Part shown: positions 56,018 through 64,000 of the stretch, in pieces | How the letters are laid out: each line of letters starts with the position of its first letter | Numbering within the stretch: position 1 is the first letter of the stretch | Source: Euptelea pleiosperma | Lineage: Eukaryota; Streptophyta; Magnoliopsida; Ranunculales; Eupteleaceae | Reading direction: 5' to 3' | Length of the DNA stretch: 64,000 bases | NCBI GenBank assembly: GCA_035048495.1 | Contig: CM068544.1 | Location: 50,307,893-50,371,892, forward strand | Notes under the pieces: model-generated | What the model was told of the DNA's origin: nothing | Seen by the model: the letters and a program-made list of their open reading frames with translations, nothing else | Database searches by the model: none | Position numbers and translations under genes: made by a program

Positions 56018-56399
56018 GTGTTGGGCTCAAGGGACCCCCATTTCTGACCCCCTTTTTTGACCCCCATCTTGGCGTACCCACATAGAAGATGAATCAATGG
56101 CTGATTTTTGGTGAGGATGATCTCTATGGTGAGGAGATCATCCTCACAAAAAAATCAAATCATTCTGATATTCATAGACTGGTTTAGAAGCTGAAGAATT
56201 ATGGACCGTCGATTTTTACAGTGTAACTTTAAAACCACATTTGATGGGGTTAGAAATTTCAGAATGGGCTGATTTTTTGTTGGGGGATCTATATGGTGAG
56301 GTTATCATCCCCACCAAAAATCAGCCATTGATTCATCTTCTATGTGGGTACGCCAAGATAGAAAATGGGTCAGAAATGGGGGTCCTTTGAGCCCGACCC
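56018..56399. mobile_element. Family C MITE with 9-bp duplication
   Basis: Flanks ATATTTAAA and ATGTTTAAA agree at 8 of 9. Ends are GTGTTGGGCTCAAGGGACC and GGTCCTTTGAGCCCGACCC. Outer and inner hairpins are complete. Confidence 0.85.
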
Positions 56400-57239
56400 A
56401 TGTTTAAATACATCTATATATTAGTATTTTAAAGTCAAAACATAGATTGCCACGTGGTGTGAATGCACCTATCTATGAGTTACCAATCAAAAAAATAGAA
56501 AACATAGGCATCTATTAGTTTATTAAATACCGATTTCTACTAATTAAAGAATTATTTATTAAACATAGCTCACCTATTAGTTCATTAAATGCATTTTTAT
56601 AATAATAAAAAACGCCTTCGTTATATGCTCTTTCGGTACTCGCCAATTACAAAATAAAACATTTTGATTTCAAAAAGTTTACTATTTGAAAAAAAGCCCT
56701 ATTAAACTAATTAATTGCTTCCCATGTCATCAATTATATTTTCAGTACAACCCATTTATAATCACTAAATTGCTTGTGACGTCATTTTTATCCATTTTTT
56801 GAAAAAAATCATTTTTAACCACTTAAAGTACTTAACATGCATTATTATTTTCAAAATATTTCTCTAATAATAATAATTTAATTACTTTTCCTACCGTTAC
56901 TTCCATGTTACCAAGACAACTTTAGAGTTTTGATTTTTTAATTGTGCCTTGAGTTTTACAAATTCACCCCTCCTAAGTAACCTTTGAAATTGTGCTTTGA
57001 TTTGAAACTTTCCTATTTTGCCACTTCTTCCAAAAAGGCTCCTACAATAACTCATGTGTGGTAGGCTAGATAATGAAAAAATAACAGACATTATAAACAT
57101 AATCCCATTTTTTTTTTTTGCAAATAACATAGCTGTCTTGGGGCGCTATCTCCTTCACTATTTCATTTTTTATTTATGAAAAAATAACATCTCTGTCTCT
57201 CTCTCCAATCAATAATAAACAACCTAATCAAATTAATAA
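56400..57239. other. Intergenic, strongly AT-rich
   Basis: No gene or foldback arms were recognised. Confidence 0.4.
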
Positions 57240-57567
57240 AGGGTCTGACTCCAGGGACCCCATTTTTGAACCCCACTTTAGCGTACCGACATAGAAGATG
57301 AATCAATGGCTTATTATTGGTGAGGATGATCTCCGCACCATATAGATCACTCCTACAAAAAATCAGCGCATTCTGAAATTTCTAACCCTGTCAAATGTGG
57401 TTTTCAAGCAACATGGTAAAAATCGACGGTTCATAATTCTTCAACTTCTAAACCAGTCTATGAATATCAAAATGATTTGAATTTTTGTGAGGATGATCTC
57501 CTCACCATAGAGATCATCCTCACAAAATGGGGTACGCCAAAATAGGGGTCCCTGTTGTCCAGCCCAA
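57240..57567 (-). mobile_element. Family C MITE, reversed, inner part deleted
   Basis: It starts GGGTCTGACTCCAGGGACCC and ends GGGTCCCTGTTGTCCAGCCC. The order of core blocks is reversed relative to the other C copies, and the stretch next to the right end is shortened. Confidence 0.7.
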
Positions 57568-58256
57568 TTCGCAATTACCAACACCCCAATGAAGACCCCT
57601 CCCACCAAAACCATAACCATTACGGCATTATCCTCCTTATCGTGAACCACAACCAACCTGAAAACAACACATAAACCACAAAATAAAGTTGGAGAATCCA
57701 ATTAGGAGGTTAGGTCAGAGAGGATGTCATCTCAGCGATTCGTGAGAAGATTGTGGAGTTACAAGATCATCCCAAAACCACAAAAACAATGGCTAGTCTC
57801 TTATCGGCATTCCAAAGCTTGCCCGTGCAACACACACCTCGACATTGGTAAAATTCTGACGCACACTATGTTCATATTACTTGTGTGCATCTGCAAGCAT
57901 AAGCACGTCATTCAGAAAAAAATTACAAGACATCAATATTTGATGGAACGAAATGTTCATTACTAAAATCAGCGTAATTAGCTTTGTCATACAAATTTTG
58001 ATTGGGACGATTCTTTAACTGTTGGAAAGAAGACGAGGAAAGCTTCTTGCTAGCTTTCGATACTGTTTGCACCCTTGAAATATCGGTTAAAGTTGTAGAT
58101 TTAATTTATAGAATCTTTGTTTGAGAATATCTCCGAATCCATAGAGTTCAACAGATGCCGAAGAAATAGTTTTGATGTATTTGAAATTCTGAATCCTAAT
58201 ATGACGGAAATTGTACTTTATTTTTTTTTGAATTTATTATAAATAATAATTATTAT
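57568..58256. other. Intergenic, unassigned
   Basis: A plus-strand frame at 57727 (MSSQRFVRRLWSYKIIPKP...) and a minus-strand hydrophobic frame near 57560-57660 are the only oddities. Neither could be tied to a family. Confidence 0.3.
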
Positions 58257-58470
58257 TAGGCTCCGGCTCCAACGCCCCCCTTTTTCTGACCCCTCTGAGG
58301 AGTCGGACTTGGGGCTGTGGATTTCGAGAATCCAATGGTGGTTGATAGCAATGAGTTGGCATTCACTTAATGTAAAAATTGAATGCCAACTCAGCACTAT
58401 CAACCACCGTTGGATTCTCAGAATCTACGGCCTAGAGTCAGCCAATTCCCAAGAGGGGTCAGAAAAAGAC
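58257..58470. mobile_element. Family G foldback MITE
   Basis: GGATTTCGAGAATCCAATGG and AATGAGTTGGCATTCA pair with TGAATGCCAACTCAG and CCGTTGGATTCTCAGAATC. The right end runs into a C homopolymer. Confidence 0.75.
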
Positions 58471-58498
58471 CCCCCCCCCCCCCCCCCCCCCCCCCCCC
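58470..58498 (+). repeat. C29 homopolymer
   Basis: Twenty-nine consecutive C, followed by T9 and G-rich sequence, replace the expected right terminus of the G element. Confidence 0.8.
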
Positions 58499-58943
58499 TT
58501 TTTTTTTGGGTAGGAAAAAGGGGGGAGGGGGTGACCAGCGTAGCAACTCTCCCTGGGCGTGACCATAAGAGCTACTCCCCTGTTGTAGAATGTCCAGATT
58601 GAGCCATAGCTACTACCCGAAGGGCAAGCCCGTCACCACAGCCCCGCCAAAGTATCCAGCGAGCCCAAAGTCAAACCCTTATTATTAATAGTACTAGTGG
58701 GTGCCCCGTGCCATTGGCACTCCTCTACAAAGAATTTGCCAAAATCAGGTGAGTGGCGAAAATCCACCATCTATTTGGGGGAGGATTAGATCTCGGCCCT
58801 TCTTTGTTGATGCTTATAAGAGGAGGTATAAGTAGGGAGACAACCAATGTATTTTGTTATATAGAATAGTAAATGGCCCATGCCCACGACACTCTTCGAC
58901 AAAAGCATTTGCTAAAATTGGGTGCCTTTGGCACTCAATCGGT

Positions 58944-59060
58944 ATAACGGACTAGGGCGTTACCATTTTTCTATTATAACGGCTGTTATAACGAATTGTA
59001 ACGCACAAAGGGAAAAATGGGAAAATAACAGAAATAACAAAAAATAACTGTGTTGAAATT
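58944..59060 (-). mobile_element. Family D fragment inside unit 2
   Basis: AACGGACTAGGGCGTTACC and GTTATAACGAATTGTAACGC followed by GAAATTTAAATTTTGAA match the D right part in reverse. Confidence 0.5.
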
Positions 59061-59334
59061 TAAATTTTGAATAAATTGAGGTCAAATAAGACGGATTGAG
59101 TGGCTGAAATCTAACCATCCACATTAGATGGATGGATAAGATAAGAGAATACAACTGAGTTGTCTTGATATATAAGTGGGTGGCCCGTGCCCGCGGCACT
59201 TTCCGACAAAGTGTTTGTCAAAATCGGGTGGGAGTTAATCTCAGCCATCGATACGAAGCATAGTGGATCTCAGCCACTCATTATCGAAGCCATATAAGAT
59301 AAGAGGGGTATAAGAAAACCATTAAATTTCTGTT

Positions 59335-59455
59335 TTTTATTTTTATTTTTTTTTTAAATTTTGAGTTTCAGCACCACTTTTTTCTGTTGAAATCATTAAA
59401 ATCCGTTAAAATCCATTTTTTCCCTTGGCCGTTTCAATCCGTTTTAACGGTAACA
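59335..59455 (+). mobile_element. Family D fragment, opposite orientation
   Basis: AAATTTTGAGTTTCAGCACC, ATTAAAATCCGTTAAAATCC and GGCCGTTTCAATCCG match the D right part forward. Confidence 0.6.
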
Positions 59456-59881
59456 CCCCTCTCAATGCATTAAAAGTGGGACTCCTGAGCCTGACCCTTG
59501 GGCTATATGTAAATCCAACCCATTTCATTCCTTATATGTAGGTAAATAATAGGTGACCCGTGCCCATGACACTCATAGACAAAGCGTTTGTCAAAATTGG
59601 GTGTGAGTGGCTGAGATCCACTGTCCATTTGGTGTGATAAGATCTCGACTATCCTTTATGAAGCTGGATAAGAGGGGGAGACAACCATCCTGTTTTGTTA
59701 TATATATTTAGATAGTGGGTGGCCCGTGCCCTCAGCACTCTCCAACAAAGCATTTGCCAAAATTGGGTGTGAGAGGCTGAGATCCACCGTAATTTGAGGG
59801 ATAATATCTCGGCCCTTATTTGTCTAAAGAGATAAGAGGGGGTATAAGTGGGGAGACAACTTCCCTGTTTTGTTATATAGA

Positions 59882-60309
59882 TTGTCCTAATATAACAAGG
59901 AAAACCCTACTATTGTATAAAGAGTTTTAATATTGTGTCGAATATAGATTAACACAAAGAAGAATGCAAAATGCCGTTTGAAGCTGACGGCAATTCACTT
60001 TTTTTTTTGAAACAACTGAGAATACCCTCAACGTTTGAACGCCATTTCAAATGGCATCAGAATGGTCCCGACGTCATTTCACCATTTGAAATAGCGTCAG
60101 AATGGTTCTGACGCCATAGTGAAATGGCGTCCGTCTCGGGCCATCCTGCCCGAGACAATACAAGGCCCCTAAATAAACAATACATCTCGTGCGAGACAAT
60201 CCCAGGATAGGATGGATCTATGCCAACGGATCTTGGATTGCCCGATCTAGGAAGGAATAGGTCGAGACTTTGAGCCATGAATGAAACAAATAAAATTTTC
60301 CAACAAACG
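59882..60309. repeat. Palindromic CGCCATTTCAAATGGC repeats
   Basis: Between about 60028 and 60140 the motif CGCCATTTCAAATGGC and variants with CAGAATGGT(C/T)C(C/T)GACG occur in direct and inverted order. No gene is supported. Confidence 0.45.
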
Positions 60310-60770
60310 ACTGAGATGCCCCTGAAAATTCCACGTGGCACACACTTTTGGGCATGCTGGATTTGAGCATTTCTTATTATGGGCTTCATAAACAAGCCTA
60401 TGAATTGGTTCCAAGCCCATAATAAAAAGGCAGTATTAGTAACTCATTTGGACCACATTGTCCCATATGTTCAAGCCATTGATCCTCTTTAAAATTTTTG
60501 TAGTTATACAACACAAATTATAAAGAGAATAAGTGGTTTAAACATATGGGACTTAACGTGCTACAGTGTCATCTTGGGACAATGCTTTTTTTTTTTGTTG
60601 CGATCCTTGGGACGATGCTAACATTACCCAACCGCTAGATTTAAGCCCATGATTGAAAAATGCTAGAATCTATCGGTTTAGAGATCACCAATTAGACCGA
60701 TTTTGGGTGTGTAGAGGCGCTTAATGGTAGGCCACACATTCATGAGTCATTAGGCCCCAAAAGTGTGCCA
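60310..60770. repeat. Family K fragments
   Basis: CCACGTGGCAC with TTATTATGGGCTTCATAAAC / CCAAGCCCATAATAAA forms one hairpin (60330-60425). AGATCACCAATTAGACCG with AAGTGTGCCACGGTG (60680-60770) is a K right arm. Confidence 0.5.
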
Positions 60771-60902
60771 CGGTGACAATTTGGGGTGGTGCATCAAACA
60801 TATCTCTAGCGCGGAGGTACACAGTTTTTCTCACGAAAACGCTTCCCTTAGGGATCACACCGTTTTTTGGAATATTCTCCTATCAAATCAGGTGGGCCTA
60901 AG

Positions 60903-61005
60903 CGGGGATCTTGGGCCAATGATATTGCGCCAGGTGCACCTAAGTGTAGGGGCGGTTTTACCCAGGTGTACCTGGTGCAATATCATTGGTGTATGATACC
61001 CGCTT
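60903..61005. mobile_element. Family E foldback core
   Basis: GGGCCAATGATATTGCGCCA and GGTGCACCTAAGTG pair with the inverse CCCAGGTGTACCTGGTGCA and ATATCATTGG. It ends with CCCGCTTCAAAAA. Confidence 0.65.
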
Positions 61006-61184
61006 CAAAAAACAAAAACTCCCTAAAACTGCCCTGACCTACTTTAAACTCAACCTTGGTTATTTTTTACATGGGTTGGGACAATTTTGTCGATACGCAT
61101 CATATAAAGGGGAAGTCTTAGGCAACACTTTCCTCAGGCCTGCCCAGAGCTAGGGATTTCCAAATTGAGTGGCATCATAAATGG

Positions 61185-61300
61185 GTCCAAAGGATAGGTT
61201 CGAAGCCCATGATGAAAAAGATGATCAAATCCAATGGCTAGTAATCATTAATCAGGCTGATTTATGGTGTGTAGAGGTCCAAAAGAGTCAGCCAAGTGGT
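61185..61300. repeat. Family K right-arm fragment
   Basis: TCGAAGCCCATGATGAAAAA, AATCATTAATCAGGCTGA and GTGTGTAGAGGTCC are K right-arm words. Confidence 0.45.
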
Positions 61301-61654
61301 ATTCTTTACATGTGGGGGGATCAAACGATTGCTTCTACTTCGGAATCAAGCTTTGCTTCACCGTTGGAGGAGTAAACCTTTCAGCCAGGCAAATTTGCAT
61401 TTGGAATCGACTCGACTTTTTAGCAAGTAGGGAGTGTTTGCCTCCAATAGGGTTAGTATGATAATGGGCTGGCCCATGAGCGGTTTTGTGCCTGAATTTG
61501 AATCTTAGACGTATTCCGAATTTATCAAAATCCAAGCCTAGGTCTGGCCTATTTACAACCTTACGCACGAATTCGTCTTCAATAGGACCAGGTCCTACAC
61601 AAAGTTTGATAGGGTCCCTCTCAAATTGCCATGTGGTAAATTCTTTCAAACCCA
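61301..61654. other. Intergenic, nothing recognised
   Basis: No supported gene or repeat. Confidence 0.4.
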
Positions 61655-62060
61655 GTTCACCCTATGAATGTTTGGCTCATTCCGTGATGGACGCACAAAC
61701 CAAAATAGCCTGATTGATGATTTCTAGCCATTGTATTTGAGCTTTTTTATGGGCTTCATGGGATTGGATCTCACCCATATGCTTGTTTATGAAGCCCATG
61801 ACAAAAAACCTCAAACTCAACAGCTATAAATCATCAATCAGGCTATTTTTGGTATGTGCGCCCGATTGATGATTTCTAGCCATTGTATTTGAGCTTTTTC
61901 ATGGGCTTGGATCTCATCCATATGCTTGTTTATGAAGCCCATAATAAAAAAAGCATGGAATCCATCAGCTAGAAATCATCAATCAGGCTGATTTTGGTGT
62001 GTAGGTCCACGAAGGGATGGGCCAAACATTTATAGGTCAATGGGCCTGAAAGAGTACCCA
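61655..62060. mobile_element. Family K MITE with duplicated central hairpin
   Basis: TGTTTGGCTCATTCCGTGATG opens and GAAGGGATGGGCCAAACATT closes the element. Between them a hairpin unit of about 153 bp (CCTGATTGATGATTTCTAGC ... ATCATCAATCAGGC) occurs twice in tandem, at 61709 and 61862. Confidence 0.7.
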
Positions 62061-62415
62061 TAGAAGCCTGGTTCATTGAGTACCTTTTAAGTTTTAAGAA
62101 TGTTTGTTAGCACCAATAAATTTGAGAAGTTGACTTGGTTTTCACTTTCACGGGCTATAATTGACCGCATAGCATTAACTTTATTACCAAACACGCCATA
62201 TAGTAATCAACCACAAAAAGAAGAAAATCGTCAAAATTCAAAATACGGCGTAAGGGAAAAAGAAGAAATTATCAAATTTATTTGGATTAATCGAACTCTT
62301 ATACTTTTGTAGACAAAAGTAAACACAAATGAAAAATATAATAAACAAAAAAAAAATCATATTAAAGGAAGACTAAAAAAGGAAAAATCCCCTGAGTTGA
62401 ATTTAACTTGATAAA
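62061..62415. other. Intergenic and 3' region of OFP gene
   Basis: AT-rich sequence downstream of the minus-strand OFP stop. No other feature. Confidence 0.4.
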
Positions 62416-62997
62416 TCACTTATAGGAATTAGGAATAGGATCATGAATGTCCTCCTCCTCCTCCTCACCTGAAAACAAGTCCCTGCAAAGTTCCCCATAA
62501 AATCTACAAACCAAATCACGAAAGACAGGACACCTCAGATTCTTCCAACAATACAGAAGCTCCTCCACGTCCATCAGATCCTTCATCTTCCCTTCTTCCA
62601 CTATCATCTCCACCAAATAATTCTCGAAACTCCGGCACGCGTCCTCAACGTCGTCGTCCTGACCCGCAACTTCCTTTTTACCCGCTCCACCACCACTCCT
62701 CCCGTAGGCTGGAGTCAGAGGCGACGGGAAGAGCACCATATCTCGTCCAGCCTCTGTCATGCTTCTTAGCTCCCCGACTCTGTCCATCTTTTCCGACTTA
62801 ATTGATGGCCGGAAAACTGATAGTAATCCACGAATTCGGTTCCTTCGATGAGGTTTTCCCGCCGTGGAGTGGTGTCGATGAAATTGAAGGCGTTTTATGA
62901 AAATGGGTCTTTTGAATCTGAATTTGAAGATTTGTAGGAGTTTTCTGCATGGTTTGAAAAGCTTGGATTTGAAGGCAACCAAGGGTTTCAGCTTCAT
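62416..62997 (-). CDS. OFP17: OVATE family protein, OFP17-like
   Basis: This is a 193-residue plant OVATE family protein. Family members act as transcriptional repressors or cytoskeleton partners that influence organ shape, usually with TALE homeodomain or TRM proteins. The frame is intronless. The first 60 residues are strongly basic (KLKPLVAFKSKLFKPCRKLL, KFRFKRPIFIKR). A middle motif FPSPLTPAYGR resembles OFP17. The OVATE domain is at about residues 119-175 (DACRSFENYLVEMIVEEGKM, DVEELLYCWKNLRCPVF, FYGELCRDLF), followed by an acidic tail (SGEEEEEDIHDP). The ATG at 62997 is the first that keeps the basic N-terminus, and purine/pyrimidine leader sequence precedes it. The OFP call is secure; the number 17 is by N-terminal and middle motifs only. 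Confidence 0.9.
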   Translation of the reverse strand: MKLKPLVAFKSKLFKPCRKLLQIFKFRFKRPIFIKRLQFHRHHSTAGKPHRRNRIRGLLSVFRPSIKSEKMDRVGELRSMTEAGRDMVLFPSPLTPAYGRSGGGAGKKEVAGQDDDVEDACRSFENYLVEMIVEEGKMKDLMDVEELLYCWKNLRCPVFRDLVCRFYGELCRDLFSGEEEEEDIHDPIPNSYK

Positions 62998-63373
62998 TGG
63001 TGAATGATGAGGTTTTTGGGTGAGGTTGAAGGAATAGAATTGGATGGTGGCTTCTCTTGCTTTTGTTTCTTTTACTTTCTTTCAGCGCGAAGTGATTGGA
63101 TGCTTTGTGAGCCTTTGATGATAAGATGGCCACGGAGAGAGAGAGAGAGAGACAACTAGACAAGGGTTTGTTAGGGATGTTAGAGAGAGAGATCGGCCGT
63201 TTGAAGCTGTCTTCTCCTAACAAAAAGAAAAAGATGGACTGATTGCTAGTGGGGTTCACGTCTTACAAGTCACATTTGTAAAGGTGGTTAACCACAAAAC
63301 GAACCTTTTTTATTTAAAACGGGTCTAGATGCTACCTCGCTTTCAACGAGACACGTTATTAAGTGGTCTCCCA
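62998..63373 (-). promoter_or_regulatory. Leader and proximal promoter of OFP gene
   Basis: A GA run at 63136-63152 (CT on the transcribed strand) suggests a plant leader. The promoter is short: a D MITE lies only about 380 bp upstream of the ATG. Confidence 0.4.
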
Positions 63374-63668
63374 CATAGTTTTACAAACGGCCGTTTAAAC
63401 GGTAACGCCCTAACCCCAGTTTCCGTTAAAACCGTTTAACAGCCGTTAAATTCTGAAAAGTTTTGTGAAAAAAAAAAACTGCTGTTAAATCCGTTAAATT
63501 CCATTTTTTTTTAAAATTTTCAAACTTCGAAATTTGAATTTCAGCGCCAAGTTTTCCGTTTTTTCAGTTTAATTCTATTCTTCCATTTTTGCCCATGGCC
63601 GTTTCAATCCTTCGTAACGGTAACGCCCCAGTCTGTTAAACCGTTAAAATGGCATCCTTTAAACCTTG
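63374..63668 (+). mobile_element. Family D hAT-like MITE upstream of OFP
   Basis: It starts CATAGTTTTACAAACGGCC and ends CTTTAAACCTTG. Flanks GTCTCCCA (63366-63373) and GTCTCCCG (63669-63676) agree at 7 of 8, the 8-bp duplication expected of hAT. The interior repeats GTTAAATCC/CCGTTAAA. Confidence 0.8.
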
Positions 63669-63676
63669 GTCTCCCG

Positions 63677-63845
63677 TACCTTGGTGGACCATGCTAAAAA
63701 TCAGCCTGATTAGTGATTTATAGTTGTTGGATCATGGATTGTTGAAAAAAAAAATGCTCAAATCCAACAACTATCAATCACCAATCAGACTGATTTTTTG
63801 TGCATGTCCACTAAGAGGGCCAAACATTCATAGGGTCACTTATGA
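63677..63845. mobile_element. Short A/K-type foldback
   Basis: AAAATCAGCCTGATTAGTGA and TTATAGTTGTTGGAT pair with ATCCAACAACTATCAATCAC and CAATCAGACTGATTTTT. The outer ends are missing. Confidence 0.6.
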
Positions 63846-64000
63846 AAAAAAAAAAATTCATAGGTTTAAATAGTCTGCAATTCAGTGTTTTAAAAATTTC
63901 ACACCGGTGATTGAATTGAAATTTTGACAAATTGCATGGTTCGATATGGTTTGACCGGTTTATATTTATTATATAATTTAAAATATATATCATTTAGAGA

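Larger units (their letters stand above)
58694..59881 (-). mobile_element. Head-to-tail array of mini-Helitron-like units (family I)
   Basis: About five units of 165-172 bp lie in the same direction: 58694-58865, a disrupted unit from 58866 to about 59173, one at about 59174-59334, 59548-59712 and 59713-59881. On the minus strand each starts TCTATATAACAAAA or close to it and ends with a hairpin of the type GTGCC-n3-GGCAC, then a GGGCCACCCACTA-like tail. The first unit ends CTAG|T as Helitrons do; later units read CTAT or CTTA. Pieces of family D interrupt the array. Confidence 0.55.

Noticed and set aside
57441..57701. Minus-strand hydrophobic frame (VMVMVLVGGVFIGVLVIA)
   Set aside because: It overlaps a family C MITE and has no recognisable partner exons.
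57724..57966. Plus-strand frame beginning MSSQRFVRRLWSYKIIPKP
   Set aside because: The first 40 residues look protein-like, but I recognise no family, no exon junctions fit, and the frame decays into AT-rich sequence. It could be a first exon or a relic; not supported enough to call.
60057..60395. 112-residue minus-strand frame
   Set aside because: It runs across palindromic repeat sequence and shows no protein family signature.

Overview
This is nuclear DNA from a flowering plant. The protein-coding genes belong to plant-only or plant-typical families, they are cut by GT-AG introns or carry CT-rich leaders, and the gene-free space is filled with plant-type transposon debris (MULE, hAT, CACTA, Helitron-like, Copia and LINE pieces). 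I cannot fix the species from sequence alone. A magnoliid or other early-branching angiosperm would fit the style of repeats, but that is only a guess.

Genes, left to right. (1) 3705-6179, minus: an EPFL4/5/6-type secreted cysteine-rich peptide gene whose three coding exons include a predicted 17-nt microexon. (2) 23984-25999, plus: an intronless U-box/ARM E3 ubiquitin ligase closest to PUB16. (3) 39352-40682, plus: a DUF641 (GIL1/IRKI-like) gene broken by one frameshift near 40210-40222. (4) 41621-48417, minus: a complete nine-exon KUP2-type potassium transporter of 795 residues, convergent with gene 3. (5) 62416-62997, minus: a small OVATE family protein, OFP17-like. These are independent single-gene loci; nothing suggests a shared pathway or cluster.

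Everything else is dominated by short non-autonomous elements whose two halves are inverted copies of each other (foldback MITEs). I name them by letter. Families A, B, C, J, L and R have 9-bp target-site duplications that can be read directly, as expected of Mutator-like (MULE) elements. A, B and K share a recognisable core (ATGTTTGGCC, then CAAAAATCAGCCTGATT and its inverse), and C keeps part of it, but they carry different outer ends. Elements ending GGGTC-like sit in T/A-run targets, while elements ending GAGTAAAACTT sit in mixed-sequence targets, often inside other MITEs. Most A copies carry a palindromic G-box (GCCACGTGGC) in both arms. D is a hAT-like family rich in GTTTAAAC palindromes. 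H and I are Helitron-like on the minus strand; I forms a head-to-tail array at 58694-59881.

Layout: 1-3.7 kb repeats; 3.7-6.2 kb EPFL gene; 7-23.5 kb MITE-rich intergenic DNA with Copia and LINE remnants; 24-26 kb PUB16; 26-31 kb sparse repeats including a Helitron-like element and a CACTA end; 31-38 kb a dense nest of MITEs in MITEs, including a 3.6-kb element J and a four-level nest at 35.6-36.8 kb; 38-49.4 kb the DUF641/KUP2 pair; 50-62 kb MITEs and mini-Helitrons; 62.4-63.2 kb OFP gene; then a hAT MITE to the end. No tRNA, rRNA, CRISPR or organellar sequence was recognised.
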